From contig OX352774.1 of NCBI GenBank assembly GCA_947095535.1, positions 5,642,001 to 5,706,000 of the forward strand: a DNA stretch of 64,000 bases, in the 5' to 3' direction. The notes below the pieces were generated by a model. The model worked only from the letters and a program-made list of their open reading frames with translations. It was not told the origin of the DNA and made no database searches. Of this stretch, positions 37,936-49,200 are shown piece after piece. How positions within the stretch are numbered: position 1 is the stretch's first letter; every line of letters begins with the position of its first letter. Origin of the DNA: Poecilobothrus nobilitatus. Its lineage: Eukaryota > Arthropoda > Insecta > Diptera > Dolichopodidae. The position numbers and the translations under genes were made by a program.

Positions 37936-38599
37936 TGTTTAGAACTTTAGAGTTGGCAATATTTCGATTTACAATCTTTTCAAACTCAAGATGAATCGAA
38001 ACAAATTTATAATTACGGTCTTACTCCTCTTTATCGCCATTTTTCCCATCTTTATTCTATCGTCTATAGCCACAACAACTTTTGGTATAAAGGAAAATAG
38101 TTCTAGATTGTGATTTATGAATAAAAAAACTACAAAAGAGGTCCTGACCTAAATACTTAGAATTTATTAAGCACCTATTGTATTATATTGTATATTATTG
38201 TACTGACCAAATTCGAATTCAGGACCATATTAGAAAAACTATGAATTAGTTTTGTGGCGTTGTTGTAGAAGAAATCTTTATAATATTAGATTATTTCCTT
38301 TTACTCCTTTCCTTTCAAATTCTAAATTGATTTTCGTTGAATGAGTAAACATTAGGAGACCACTCGTCAGTGTTACTTCACTCTCCAATTTTAAAATCAC
38401 CTACAACAAAATTCAAAAATAAATTATATCAAGGTTTAACTCAATTGTTTTAATTGTATAAACAATTAAAAAGTAATTAAGTTAAACCGACAAATTAAAA
38501 ATTATAACATTTATTTAAATTAATTTTTTAATAATTAAACAATATTAAAAATTTCAATAATTAAGATCCTTATTTTTCACTTCAAAATTCTAAAATTTG

Positions 38600-38685
38600 G
38601 CATTTATTACAAAAAAAAAAATGGTCAAAAAATGCATGTAAATTCATTCTGTCCGTTTGTCTATCTGTTTATAAAGCAAATACTT
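38600..38685 (-). mobile_element. R1 3'-end fragment
   Basis: Read on the minus strand: a TTTATAAACAGATAGACAAA block, then CGGACAGAATGAATTTACAT and GCATTTTTTGACC. This is the R1 end with a degenerate GGAC tract and the terminal hairpin area. It is short and diverged. Confidence 0.5.
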
Positions 38686-39029
38686 ACACCATGTGACACC
38701 ATGTAGTGGTCTCGTGGTTTCGACAAAGAACTTTTTAATGAAACCTCACTGATTATTATGTAGCTACAATTTCTAAAGTCTAAAACGACTACATTCAAAT
38801 GATTCAAATTACTATTAAATTCAAATATTAATTCACATTTATTGGTAAAATTGTAGACCGTCGAATTTCCCAAACGTTCTAAAATAGAATCTAACTATTA
38901 CCTCTAGATGCAAGAGGTAAGCACATATTTTTAAAATTACCACATACGACTTTACGACTCACATAGGGAATTAAAAATTAGTTAGTTTTATACCCCGCCT
39001 TGACACCTTCAGTAAAATTTTTAATTTTT

Positions 39030-39228
39030 TTTTTTTTTAAGGTGCTAATCTTTCAAAGAAACCAAAAATACCTACTGAGTAGTAACAGATTCTTACTGAC
39101 TAGCCCACCTGTAGCTTTGGCCAATAGAATGGGATGAAATCACTAACTAGTAACGCAGTATATCGAGCAGGCAGTAGGGATAAGAAACAATAGATTAAGA
39201 TTAGGAAAACCTTGAATTGGGAATTATT
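39030..39228 (+). repeat. R3 dispersed repeat, fragment d
   Basis: It shares AAAGAAACCAAAAATACCTA, AGATTCTTACTGACTAGCCC, GGCCAATAGAATGGGATG, AACGCAGTATATCGAGCAGG, CAGTAGGGATAAGAAACAAT and ACCTTGAATTGGGAATT with the other copies. The CCAATA.AATGGG word is shared with copy a and the AACGCAGTAT word with copy c, so together they define a repeat of at least 200 bp. Confidence 0.72.
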
Positions 39229-39357
39229 TTGGATTACTATATTATGTACATTATTATTATTCTGAGTGACAAAGCCATCAACAGTTACAACATGCAGAAG
39301 TGTGCAACACATTTCTACATGAGGTAATAATTGAAGGCAGCTCCACTGTGACACTTA

Positions 39358-39558
39358 TTATTATTATTAATATTAGTATAATTATTATTAGTTTCGATAC
39401 TATTACTATTATATGGTATACATTATTACGACATAAAATTACTACTTATTTTTTTATATAATCTGACCAGGGTTTGGACCTAAGACAATCCGATCCATCT
39501 CTTTTTTTTAAACTCACCGAAAATTTGACGACTTAACCACTACGTGATGAGTCAGAAA
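39358..39558 (-). mobile_element. SINE-2 copy (tRNA-like, (AAT)n tail)
   Basis: On the minus strand the head has ACGTAGTGGTTAAGTCGTC (A box). A B-box-like GGTCCAAACCCTGG follows after about 60 bp, stretched by a poly-A insert. The body AGTAGTAATTTTATGTCGTA then leads to a long AATAATTATACTAATATTAA tail ending in (AAT)n near 39358. It lies in the opposite orientation to the R3 copy just upstream. Confidence 0.68.
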
Positions 39559-40436
39559 AGCTTTTAAATAAAGTTTATATTTAAATTTAAATTTTGTAAT
39601 TGTTCATATACTGTCAAGATTATTAATCCTGGAAAATTTTTCCTAGTTTATGGAAAATTTGATTTGCACCTTCCGGAACGATTCCTTTAACATACTACCT
39701 TGTTTCATTATATTTTTCCTATAATGATCGAAATACAAAATCTATTTTTTTTTTTACAAATGTTTCCAAAATAAATTTAAAAATTATGTTTTAATAATAA
39801 ATTTTAATTTCTAATGTTTATTCAGTATTCTGTAACTAATGAATAAAATTTATTTCAATCTCAACTAACAAAAAAACACATTTCCTTTCATTGATTACAT
39901 ATATATACGTGGCTGGACAAATCGATTGTGACAGAAACTAAATTAAAAAATTGTATAAAATAAAATATAAAAAAAAAGGAAAAAAACAGAAATCATAAAG
40001 TAGGAAATAACATCGTGTTCACACTAACTCGTGTAAAGGACAGAATTAATTCCACAATTTAACCAAAAGTTAAACAAGCCATCTGGTAGCTTGTCATTCA
40101 AAATTAATTTACAGGCAGGCCAAAAATTGTATAAATGAATTTGCGGAAATGGGAATGAAATTTCGAACTAACCGACAGAACAATAATTATCGAAATTAAT
40201 ATTAGGAAACTTACAAGATTCTTTTAATAAGACTCTGTCAAGCCAAGTTTCTATATGTAATCCCAATAGTTTATTAAATAAATTGAACGAACGATAGACA
40301 AATATAACTACACATTAAAATAAAAAAAATGCTACTCATGAGTTATTTTTGTTAACTGAAGTTTTTTCGTTTTTTTATAAAAGTTTTATTAAACTTCAAA
40401 TCCAATCTATCAGATTTGTCATTAAAAAACAAAATA
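39559..40436. other. AT-rich stretch, no feature seen
   Basis: No gene, no clear repeat family. Confidence 0.4.
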
Positions 40437-40996
40437 AGGCAGTATGCAAAATCAAAAGTTTTTAAAATTGCACATTTTCAAAAAAGCGAAAGATATAAAA
40501 AGCATTTTGAAATTCGGACCATTTTTTGGATCAACATTTTACTAGACTTTGAAGACTTTCTTCAATTTTAAGGTAATGATATATAATTAAGAAAAGCTAT
40601 CAGCTTTTAAATAGCGATTAATAGCTTACGTAATTGCTGTTAAATAGGGGGATGTACAAAAACTTTTTCGTAACTTATGCTAATCCTTAAAGTTTTTTCT
40701 CTTCTCTTCAAGGTTCTGACCAGAGATACATATATAAATTTTAGATTGACAAAATATATTAAACAGAACTTAAGAACAATTGAAAATAGGCCATTATCAA
40801 ACAGTGGCAAGCTTGTAGCTCTGTAATAGATGTAGATGTACATAAAAAGCTGTCCCACAATTAATAAGACGTATCCATGATTGAAATTATTTTTCCATTT
40901 TGAACATTGTAGAAGTTTTGAACACAGGCAGACAAGCAGAGTGAAATTAATAAGAAAAATTTTCAATTTTTTTTTTTTTGAAAAATGTGCTTTTAA
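40437..40996 (+). mobile_element. R1 element copy, internally deleted
   Basis: The 5' subterminal word GCACATTTTCAAAAA is at 40469. The 3' end is GTAGAAGTTTTGAACACAGG, then a decayed CAGACAAGCAGAGTGAAATT, then AAAAATTTTC / GAAAAATGTGC, the remains of the terminal hairpin (to 40991). At about 560 bp it is half the full length: the middle modules are missing. Confidence 0.75.
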
Positions 40997-43632
40997 AAAA
41001 AGAAAAAAAAATTGCGCATTTTTGATTTTCCTGATATGATACGATGTTTCTGCCATTTCAAACCAACCAAAATAAAAAAAAACCAAAATTTTTGTTACTA
41101 TTTTACTGTAGGCGGCACGGCACAGTTTTAAACTTTTTTTTTCTTTAGTTGAGTATTTGACATGTTGGTGATGATTTGAATTTATAATTTAAAATATGTT
41201 ATGTTATATTTTTTATATATATAGTACTATTTATACATATATACATATACATATATAAATTATATTATGTTATCATAAAAATGTTTTTATAAATCTGCTT
41301 TTCACTTTTATTTTCTCTTCTTTTTTTTTTATTTTTTTTTTTCTTCAATCATTTTTTTATAATTATTTATTTTTGTTTTTATTTTGGACACTTGTTATGT
41401 CTTCAATTCAAATGCAATCATGTCACTTTTCCTTGAAACGTAAATACTTAAATAAATAAATTTACCTATACAGAATTTTTATTAGCCTTAATTTCGATAC
41501 ACACATTCAACAGTATACGTAATTTATAAATATGTACATAAGTATATGTTATGTTTGTATATATATTTTAATATGTACAGCAGTTTTAAGAAAAAATGTT
41601 AAGTTCTTTTTTAATTTCTTTAAATTTTACCTTTAGGAACACAGATAGGAAATTGAACAAAAATAAAAAAAATAGATAGGGAATCCAATGGTAATTTAAG
41701 AAAAAAGGACCTTAACGTCAATTTTAATGAAGTATAAGAAATTCTTTCTGAAGACAAAATCTAATGAAAAATATATGTACTGTTATAATATTTGTTATAA
41801 ACTTATAATAGATCTTGTTATGTATAAATGTAATTAGAGATAACGTTAAGAGACACGTTTATCAATTGACTTTTTCGACTGGATTTTCATTAAAAATTAT
41901 TTACACCATTCATCTTTAAAAAATTCCAAGTTATCCACCCATACATTAACGTCATTGTTGAATTTAAAATGTAGAATAAATAAAGTCAGAACTACTCTCC
42001 GAAAATATTGTAGTTAAACAACATCTCCCTGTGTATGATAATGAGAATTTATGTCAGTAGATACATACTTCTTTTTAATTGTATCGCCCTCGCATTTTGG
42101 AGAATTATTCAACCAAAAACCACCAATTGTCACAAAAAATTAAACTTCAGTAGAGTATTCAAATCAAAATCAAAAAATAAAATAGCAGTGGATCAAACCA
42201 GACCTTGACAGAACCAAACAATGTTTACGTTCCTTTTACAGACTAAACTACTCTTTTCTACTCCCAACTACACCAATCTTCGAGTGCCAAGTAAGAGTAG
42301 ATATGAGTAAATACGATTATGTTAAGTTAGCGTACCATTTACCAACTACTCCCAACTACTCGTGTAAAAGTAACACAAGCAATATTGCAAATAAATATCT
42401 TGAATGGATTCCATAAAATGGAAGACTGGTCTGGCTAGATCAAAAAGTGTTGTTTTGATCAAAACGATCGTCCGACAAAAAATTTGATCATAAATAAAAA
42501 GAAATTCTACAGTTGGAAGAAAGTTACAAAAATTTACAAACAGTCATTGATTCACCTAAGGAAAGTTCTTTAATTCTTTAGGTGAATCAATGACTGCAAA
42601 CATCAAAGAAGAATATCACAATTTTATTTATTTATTTGTGTTTACTTAATTTAGGTCTTCATTGTACAGAATGTATTAGTTTTGATTATCCTTTTCTTAA
42701 AAAACAACAACGAAAACAAAAAAAAACCAATCAACATTTTTATTGTTTTGATATTTTATTTCTTTAAGAAAATTTATAAATCTGCATAAGGAACAATTTA
42801 CAAAAAAAAAAAAAAAAATGTATATATCAGATCTGAATGATATGGTTATAAAAATAACTTATATACTATATAGTAGATACTACTTGTAGATACTACTATA
42901 TAGTAGATACTACTTGTATTCTGTATGTTTTAAAGTATATCTATACATATTCTATATACATATATATATATACGAATTTTTTTTTTTTTTTTTATATAAT
43001 ATATCTAAAGATTTATTGACATTATCCTAAAGAAGTAGTTAATCTATCTGTCTTTTGATTCGATAATGGTACTTTGGATAAAGAATTTATTAGCTGCAAC
43101 AAAGTATGCAAAGTAAATAAAAAAATATAAAAAAATCAGTTAATATTTATTATTATTTTTTTATAGTTATAGATATTATATAGCATATATACTTATATAC
43201 CTTTTGTAATATGTAAAATATAACGAACATATTTATAATATTTATCTTAATTAAAATAATTTAAAGAAAGATATACAAAACAATAAAATTGTTCATTTTA
43301 TTGACAATTTTATTAGATTATTTCAATTTAAAATTTATTTTATTTTGTTCTTTTGTATATACAAGAATAACATTGTGATATTTATTGAACTAATTAGATT
43401 TATTTTAGTATTTATATCCATTATGATGTCTAGTCCTTATATAGTTCTAGTGATGGTTAGAGTAATTTTTTTTTTCTGTACAATATATTATGAATACTTA
43501 CTTGTATGTTTATTTATTACATTTATATTTGCAAATTACAAATATTGATTTCAATTGGAAATAAAATATTTCAATGGTTTTAGATGTCTAGCCACATATT
43601 TTTTAATAATTAATATTGAAGATTTTTTATGT
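40997..43632. other. AT-rich stretch with one perfect hairpin
   Basis: No gene. Hairpin at 42541-42596. A loose inverted pair flanks 42228-42374 (GTTCCTTTTACA / TGTAAAAGTAAC) around an ACTACTCCCAACTAC direct repeat and may be an old MITE. Short direct repeats of TAGATACTAC occur at 42873-42917. Confidence 0.4.
42541..42596. repeat. Perfect 19-bp inverted repeat, 18-bp loop
   Basis: CAGTCATTGATTCACCTAA at 42541-42559 and its exact complement at 42578-42596 form a perfect stem. The loop is GGAAAGTTCTTTAATTCT-like. The arms have ordinary base composition, not simple AT, so chance is unlikely. It resembles a siRNA- or miRNA-type stem but is slightly short for a canonical pre-miRNA. Confidence 0.85.
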
Positions 43633-44056
43633 TAGGGTGCAATAAAGTCTATAGCAATAAGGCCTAATAGATTTTATTTTCAAATTGAATTGAGAAATAA
43701 GACTTAATTCGCGAAATTCCGCGGTACGTCTTTTATTTCTCATTCTAATTGGAAATTAAACCTATAGGACGTACAGAGTGAAATATACCAAAAAATAAAA
43801 GAACACATTTTACTACTGAAATGACCTGAAATATGGTAATTAAATTGTGAAAAAAAAACCATTAAAAAATTAAATTATTGGAATAATAAATTACAAATAG
43901 GCTTTATTTCCATTATTTTAAAAAAAATAATAAGACCTTATTTGAAAGGAGAAATAATAGCTGCTTGCAGAATTTCCACGAATTTGGCATTATTACTCAT
44001 TCCAAATGAAAATAAGGCCTATTAGGGCTTATTTCTATAAACATTATTCCACCCTA
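43633..44056. mobile_element. 424-bp MITE with TAGGGTG ends (hAT-like)
   Basis: The left end TAGGGTGCAATAAAGTCTAT is mirrored on the right. The right end read in reverse is TAGGGTGGAATAATGTTTAT, continuing AGAAATAAG.CCTAATAG in both arms, giving about 50 bp of imperfect TIR. Further complementary words (CTTATTTC.., GAAATAATAG) lie within. TAGGGTG is a common hAT terminus. I could not find the 8-bp target duplication expected for hAT. A short R1-like word (ACAGAGTGAAATA) lies in the centre at 43771. Confidence 0.65.
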
Positions 44057-44885
44057 CCAATGATGCGTTCTTAATGATTCTGATAGGCAATACTAAATAT
44101 TAAATTATGCATAATTTTTAGAAAATATTGACGAGTGTTTTTTCCAACACATGAACTACAGTCATCAAGTTCAAACTATTTTTGAACTAACACTGGAATA
44201 AAACTTTTAAGTCAAAACTGTGGACAATAAAACATATATACTGGCAAGCGTCATATCTATTGTGCATTTTTTTTGTATATTAACAATTTATTTAATTATA
44301 CTTATTTATACATAAAGTCAAAATTAAAAGATGATTCTTTCATCAACACTACTAAAATCATCCGTAGGCTTGTAATGTTGATTTGTCTAGACAATTCCTA
44401 AAATACTTATTAAGTTTAACACAATCACTGTCTGCCATAAAATTTCTAGAACGGGTAAGATAATCTAATGTTATTTTAAAAATGGGTGGAACTTTTATAG
44501 AGTTACAACAATTCTAAAATTAAAATAATTCTTATTTATACTAATTTAGTTATAATTCATCAAATTCTATTCAAAAATTTTTCATTTTAAACAAACCAAA
44601 CGGTATATTTTCTAAAACTTTTTAAATCAATACAAAATTACCGATGTCGACCCCAAAAATCAGGGACTATATGACAAAATTAAGAAATTAAATAATAAGG
44701 CTAAGAGCCGAGGAACAATTTTTTCTCTTTAAATAATGATTGACATCTTAAAAAAAAAGGTACATTTGTAGGAAAATAGAATTACGCAATTGAAGAAAAC
44801 ATTATTGATTTTCTATAATTTAATATTTTATACCTTATAAATAACATCTTTAAAATAATTGTTAAAACTTTTGAGCACAATATTC
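44057..44885. other. AT-rich stretch, no feature seen
   Basis: No gene or repeat identified. Confidence 0.4.
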
Positions 44886-45165
44886 AAAAAATTGTTTATT
44901 AGTTTCACTCTGTATGTCCGTTCGTCTATCTATTTACCAAACATTTTCACCATTTAAGACAGTACAATGAAATAACCATTTAAAAAAATTTATGTTACAG
45001 AATCAATAAGAAAATTATATAATTGTTCGTACTTTAGTATTTAAATGTACCGTTATTATGCAAAACAAATTTTTCAAGATTTTATTTCCTTCATTAGATT
45101 TTCTTTCCTTCCGGCACACTTCTATACTTAGAATTTTAAAATTTTAAGAGAAACGAGAAAGAATA
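44886..45165 (-). mobile_element. R1 element copy, 3' part, abutting R2
   Basis: On the minus strand: GTGTGCCGGAAGGAAAG near 45105, a TAACGGTACATTTAAATAC block near 45040, GACATACAGAGTGAAACTAA at about 44900. The R1 sequence stops at the point where the R2 element begins (about 45170), so R2 probably inserted into or beside it. Confidence 0.68.
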
Positions 45166-45169
45166 CAGT

Positions 45170-46256
45170 TGCCTTTGTCAACTCTTAGATACCCGTACGA
45201 ACCGTTAGTATGTTCACAGCCTGTAACTCTGCTTAGAATATTATTTTTTTAATATTTTAAAATAATTTGGGTGAATTTCATAATTTCTAGAACTATGGGT
45301 TGTAGATATATTCAAACTATATGTTTATATGTACATTCTTCAAAAACAGATTCTAACCTTCTACATAACGATTATCAATCCAAAACTTTTTCAAATATTC
45401 TATAGTACCATTTAATACTAAGCGTAATGTATATTAAATTTACTTAGTACGAAATAAGAAATATAATTTTAAACATTAGGTATATTATATTATATTTAAA
45501 TATTCCATTGACAGAATAATTTCTTATAAGTACAATAAAATACATATATGTATGTAAATACGGTGCTGTATAATATACATCTATACTCTTATCATTCATT
45601 CACTAGTGACATATACGATATGTAAATAAACATGATATTATATAAGTATGTATATATATTAATATCATATAAATAAAAATTCTTCAAGCAACCGTTATGT
45701 TGTTTATTTATTTACATTTTTATGTACTACGCATTATATCCTCAACAATTTCAAATTATCGAGTAAAATAAAATGCAAAAAATTCGTTAAAGAAATTTGT
45801 TAGAAAATTTGTGTATTACTTCAAAAATATTTTAACAGGTGTTCCAGTTACAGGTGTTTAAAAATAGGAAATTTTCAGTTTTTGACCCCTTACAGCTCCT
45901 AAATGGGGGGTGATACAAAAAAAATTTCTTTTGGGGAATTTGGGGAATTTTGGGGATCTAAAAGTTAGGTGTTCGAGAGCTACTTTAAGTTTTAGTCCAA
46001 ACTCAACCAAAAAAAATAGCGAACCTACAAATTACTCCCAGAATATTTTGTGTAAATTTGAAGTTTCTAGCTTTCTTAGTTTTTGAGTTAGCGTGCTGAC
46101 GGACGGACGGGCGGACATGGCTCAATCGTCTTAGAATTTTTTTCTGATCCGATCCTTACCTTTGAAGGTATATATAGCTCACTTATTTCGAGGTGTTACA
46201 AACGGAGGAGTAATTTTATTATATCCCATCCTATCGTACGGGTATAAAAAGATCTC
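45170..46256 (+). mobile_element. R2 element copy (mini-me/DINE-like), mosaic interior
   Basis: The 5' end has TTTGTCAACTCTTAGATAC and ATACCCGTACGAAC (45189-45202). The 3' end has the inverse CGTACGGGTAT (46236-46246) followed by AAAAA. Upstream of the 3' end come TTTTTGAGTTAGCGTGCTGA, (GGAC)n near 46097-46117 and GGCTCAATCGTCTTAG. A piece of R1 in plus orientation (45838-45935, with GTTACAGGTGTTTAAAAA) lies inside. The interior is therefore a mosaic and may include a second insertion. There is no central tandem array. Confidence 0.75.
45838..45935 (+). mobile_element. R1 fragment inside R2
   Basis: This fragment matches the R1 block at about 8577-8670: GTTACAGGTGTTTAAAAA, AAATTTTCAGTTTTTGACCC, TTACAGCTCCTAAATGGGG, GGTGATACAAAAAAAATTTC. 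It is opposite in orientation to the R1 piece at 44886-45165, so the two are separate events or one rearranged copy. Confidence 0.65.
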
Positions 46257-49200
46257 TTAAGTTACTTTAAAAAAGTTACTATAAAAAATTTTCTTGGACT
46301 GTATAAGAGGTATTAAGAATAAAAAACTGTACACCTACAAAAATCTGCATCTTTAAAAACCTATCATTAAACATACTGAATTGTTTATTTATTTTTTATT
46401 TATTAATTTAATATTAAAACTTTTTTAAATTAATCTTTTAGTACAAGAACTACAGGTTAATACGCTATTCTGAAAACTCTGCTTGTCTCTAGAAAAATTA
46501 TTTAAAAGGTACACATACAAAAGCACATACAAGAACAGACAGACTATACATACAAACTATCCATACTATACATACAAAAACACATTAAGTTAAATACAGA
46601 CAGACTATCAAATTGATACATAGTAAATGTTGGCTGACATTAAATTGTTTGACTCTCATTAATCAATTGAACGAAATTAAAAAAATTATAGAAATAAAAC
46701 AGTTTATCTCATCATATTATGATTTCTTTGAATATAAATTTTAACGATATACATAATATCTATATACTTATCTTTAAATTTATTTATTTATAATATCATA
46801 AAATTTTCAACAAATTTCCATAAGATAAAATATCTTTAAAAGAAAATCAACAATGGCTATAATCCAAAAAAAAATAAAAAATATAACAAATACAATTGAA
46901 TAATTCTAATTTATATTATATTTTTATTCTTCTATAAATACATATTGTAAATATAGAAAATGTATGTTAAAGATGAAAAAATCTAAATAGAATTTATTTT
47001 GTTTATTTTCTTTTAAATAAAATCTTAAATAAATTACTGTTAAATTGCATCATTACAGCAAAATAAAAGAAAAATAAAAAAAAAGAGTTAGGTAAACATT
47101 CTTTGATTTGGAAAATTATAAATTTTCTTTTCCAATTTTTATTTTTCAAAAAATTTACATTATCTATAAATTTACATCAACCACCCACACAATTTTATAA
47201 TATATTAATAGGTAGAAAAAAAAATTTTTTTAAGAAAATATACCGTTATTGGTATAACAGTAAAAAATGTTTTATATGTGAATATTATCTTTTAAACATT
47301 ATCGAAATTTGTTTACAACATTATGAAACTAACTAAGAGCTCGTAGCCCTTCTTAGCCTTAGTAGCTCTTAAAAAAACTTTTTTTTTTTAATTTCGATTC
47401 TTTTATTTTACCGTATTAAAAAAATTTAAAATTGAGTTCAATCTTGTTTTCGTATAACATATATGTACCTATATATAAAAACAATTCGGCAGTAAAAGAT
47501 CGGAAAAGGATAAGAATATACTAAGAGAGAAGTATAAACAAGTTAAAAAATCTAATAAAATGTTAGTATCATTTAATTAAAAATAACTGTAACTAAGCAA
47601 ATATAATTTAAAAATCTAATAGTTGAAGTTAAATTAACTTTAGGCCAATAATTGCTGGTCCGATAATAAGTTCTATTATCTAAGATATATTTGTTGGTCA
47701 GAAATATAAGTTTTAGACCAGATATTAGTTTGAAACTTGAAATTTAGATCAATGTATTCAAATTGCATCATTTACTAACCATTAAAATTTACTACCTCTA
47801 TAGAGGAACATCGCTCAGCTTCTTCTTGCATAATTTTGATGTCTTCCACTGACGTTCCTTAAAAAAATCCTTGAATTAAAGTTCAACATCATCCTGAGAA
47901 ACAACGTACACCGCCTTTGAATGACTTTCGGTGTTTTCTACTGATCTTCCTTAAAAAATAAATAAATAAAATGTTTACTAAAGTTATACCTTTCATATTT
48001 TTTAGTTTTGTGCTTGTTATTGGACATTGACAAATAAATTAACTTTTACAATATAATTTTTAATTTTAATAAGTGATATATAACAGACATAAGGACTAAT
48101 CCATTATTATTATAGTATAAAAAAAATATATTGTACTTAAACAACAAAAAAAAAAAAAATTTTTTTTTTAAAACGTCTTTACATTTTACGTAAAATTTTT
48201 GTTTAAGAAAATTCAAAGAATTCAAATATTTAATAAAAAAGGTAAAAGAAATTATTAAAAAAAAAAAAAAAGTAAAAAAAATATTAATGTAAAGGAATCA
48301 GAAAAATAACTGTCCGATGATCAAACAATGAATCTTAAACAGCATGATACCTTTTGGACATCCTATTCATCTATTTTTTCTTTTTTTTTTTTTTTTTTAA
48401 TACAACACTAAATACAACAATAACAGCATAACAAGAAAATATCTAAAAAAATATTTTGATATATTTATTCTGTCTTCATATTGATGGATTTTTCCTCATA
48501 TGCAGAAATTTTTCTTCTTCATTTTCATCATTTTCTTAGCATGATAGTTTTGTTTCTATCATCAAGAAACAATTCAGACTTTTAAGAAAATAAAAATTAA
48601 ATCGGATCTAGTTGACATTGTTTCTCTTATTGTTTTAGTTGTTTTGTTTTTTATGTTGTTTGTTTTTTATTTTTTTTTTTATTTTACCTTTTGATATTTG
48701 CTCGCAGTACTGTGTTGTGTATAACTAGCTGCTGACGCTATATTCTCTTTGACAATTTATAATCGTTATAAATTTATTTATACATGATATTGAAATTGAA
48801 AAATGCAGAAATTAAAAAAAAAAAATAAATAAATAAATAAATAACAAAAATAACATTATAGATTTTATTCATTTTTATTGTCTTTAAAGAATTTTTTTGT
48901 TTATTCTTTGAATCCTTTTATACAGTACATCTTAAGTACATCTTTAAAGTTATAACTAACAAATAGTTCACCCATTCACTTTTTCTTTTCTTTTTTTGTC
49001 GAAATCATTCTGAACATTTTCTATATTCAAAAGTTAAATCATATAAAAAATCGAAACAGTTTTTGTTTTTTTTTTAAATAATAGCAAAAAAAAATAACGG
49101 CTATACTCGTATTAGACGGATCCGATTCATCTGATCCATTGAGATGAAAAACTGATTTCATTTGAAAATATGCTGAAAGATAACAAATGAATGGGAAGTT

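Larger units (their letters stand above)
36736..38599. other. Stretch with R3 copy and pre-miRNA-like hairpin, no gene
   Basis: No coding exon. R3 fragment c lies at 37498-37675 and a long hairpin at 37862-37935. Sequence after R3 at 37665-37690 (CATAATATTAGATCTTTCCT) recurs loosely at 38278, hinting at more R3-related sequence up to about 38430. Confidence 0.45.

Noticed and set aside
40640..41086. Longest open frame in the window, 148 codons on the minus strand
   Set aside because: It crosses the R1 copy at 40437-40996, is rich in F, Y, K, I and L as expected from AT-rich DNA, and has no domain I recognise.
42228..42374. Possible MITE with GTTCCTTTTACA / TGTAAAAGTAAC ends
   Set aside because: The inverted match is short and imperfect and there is no target duplication. 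It is mentioned only within the surrounding stretch.
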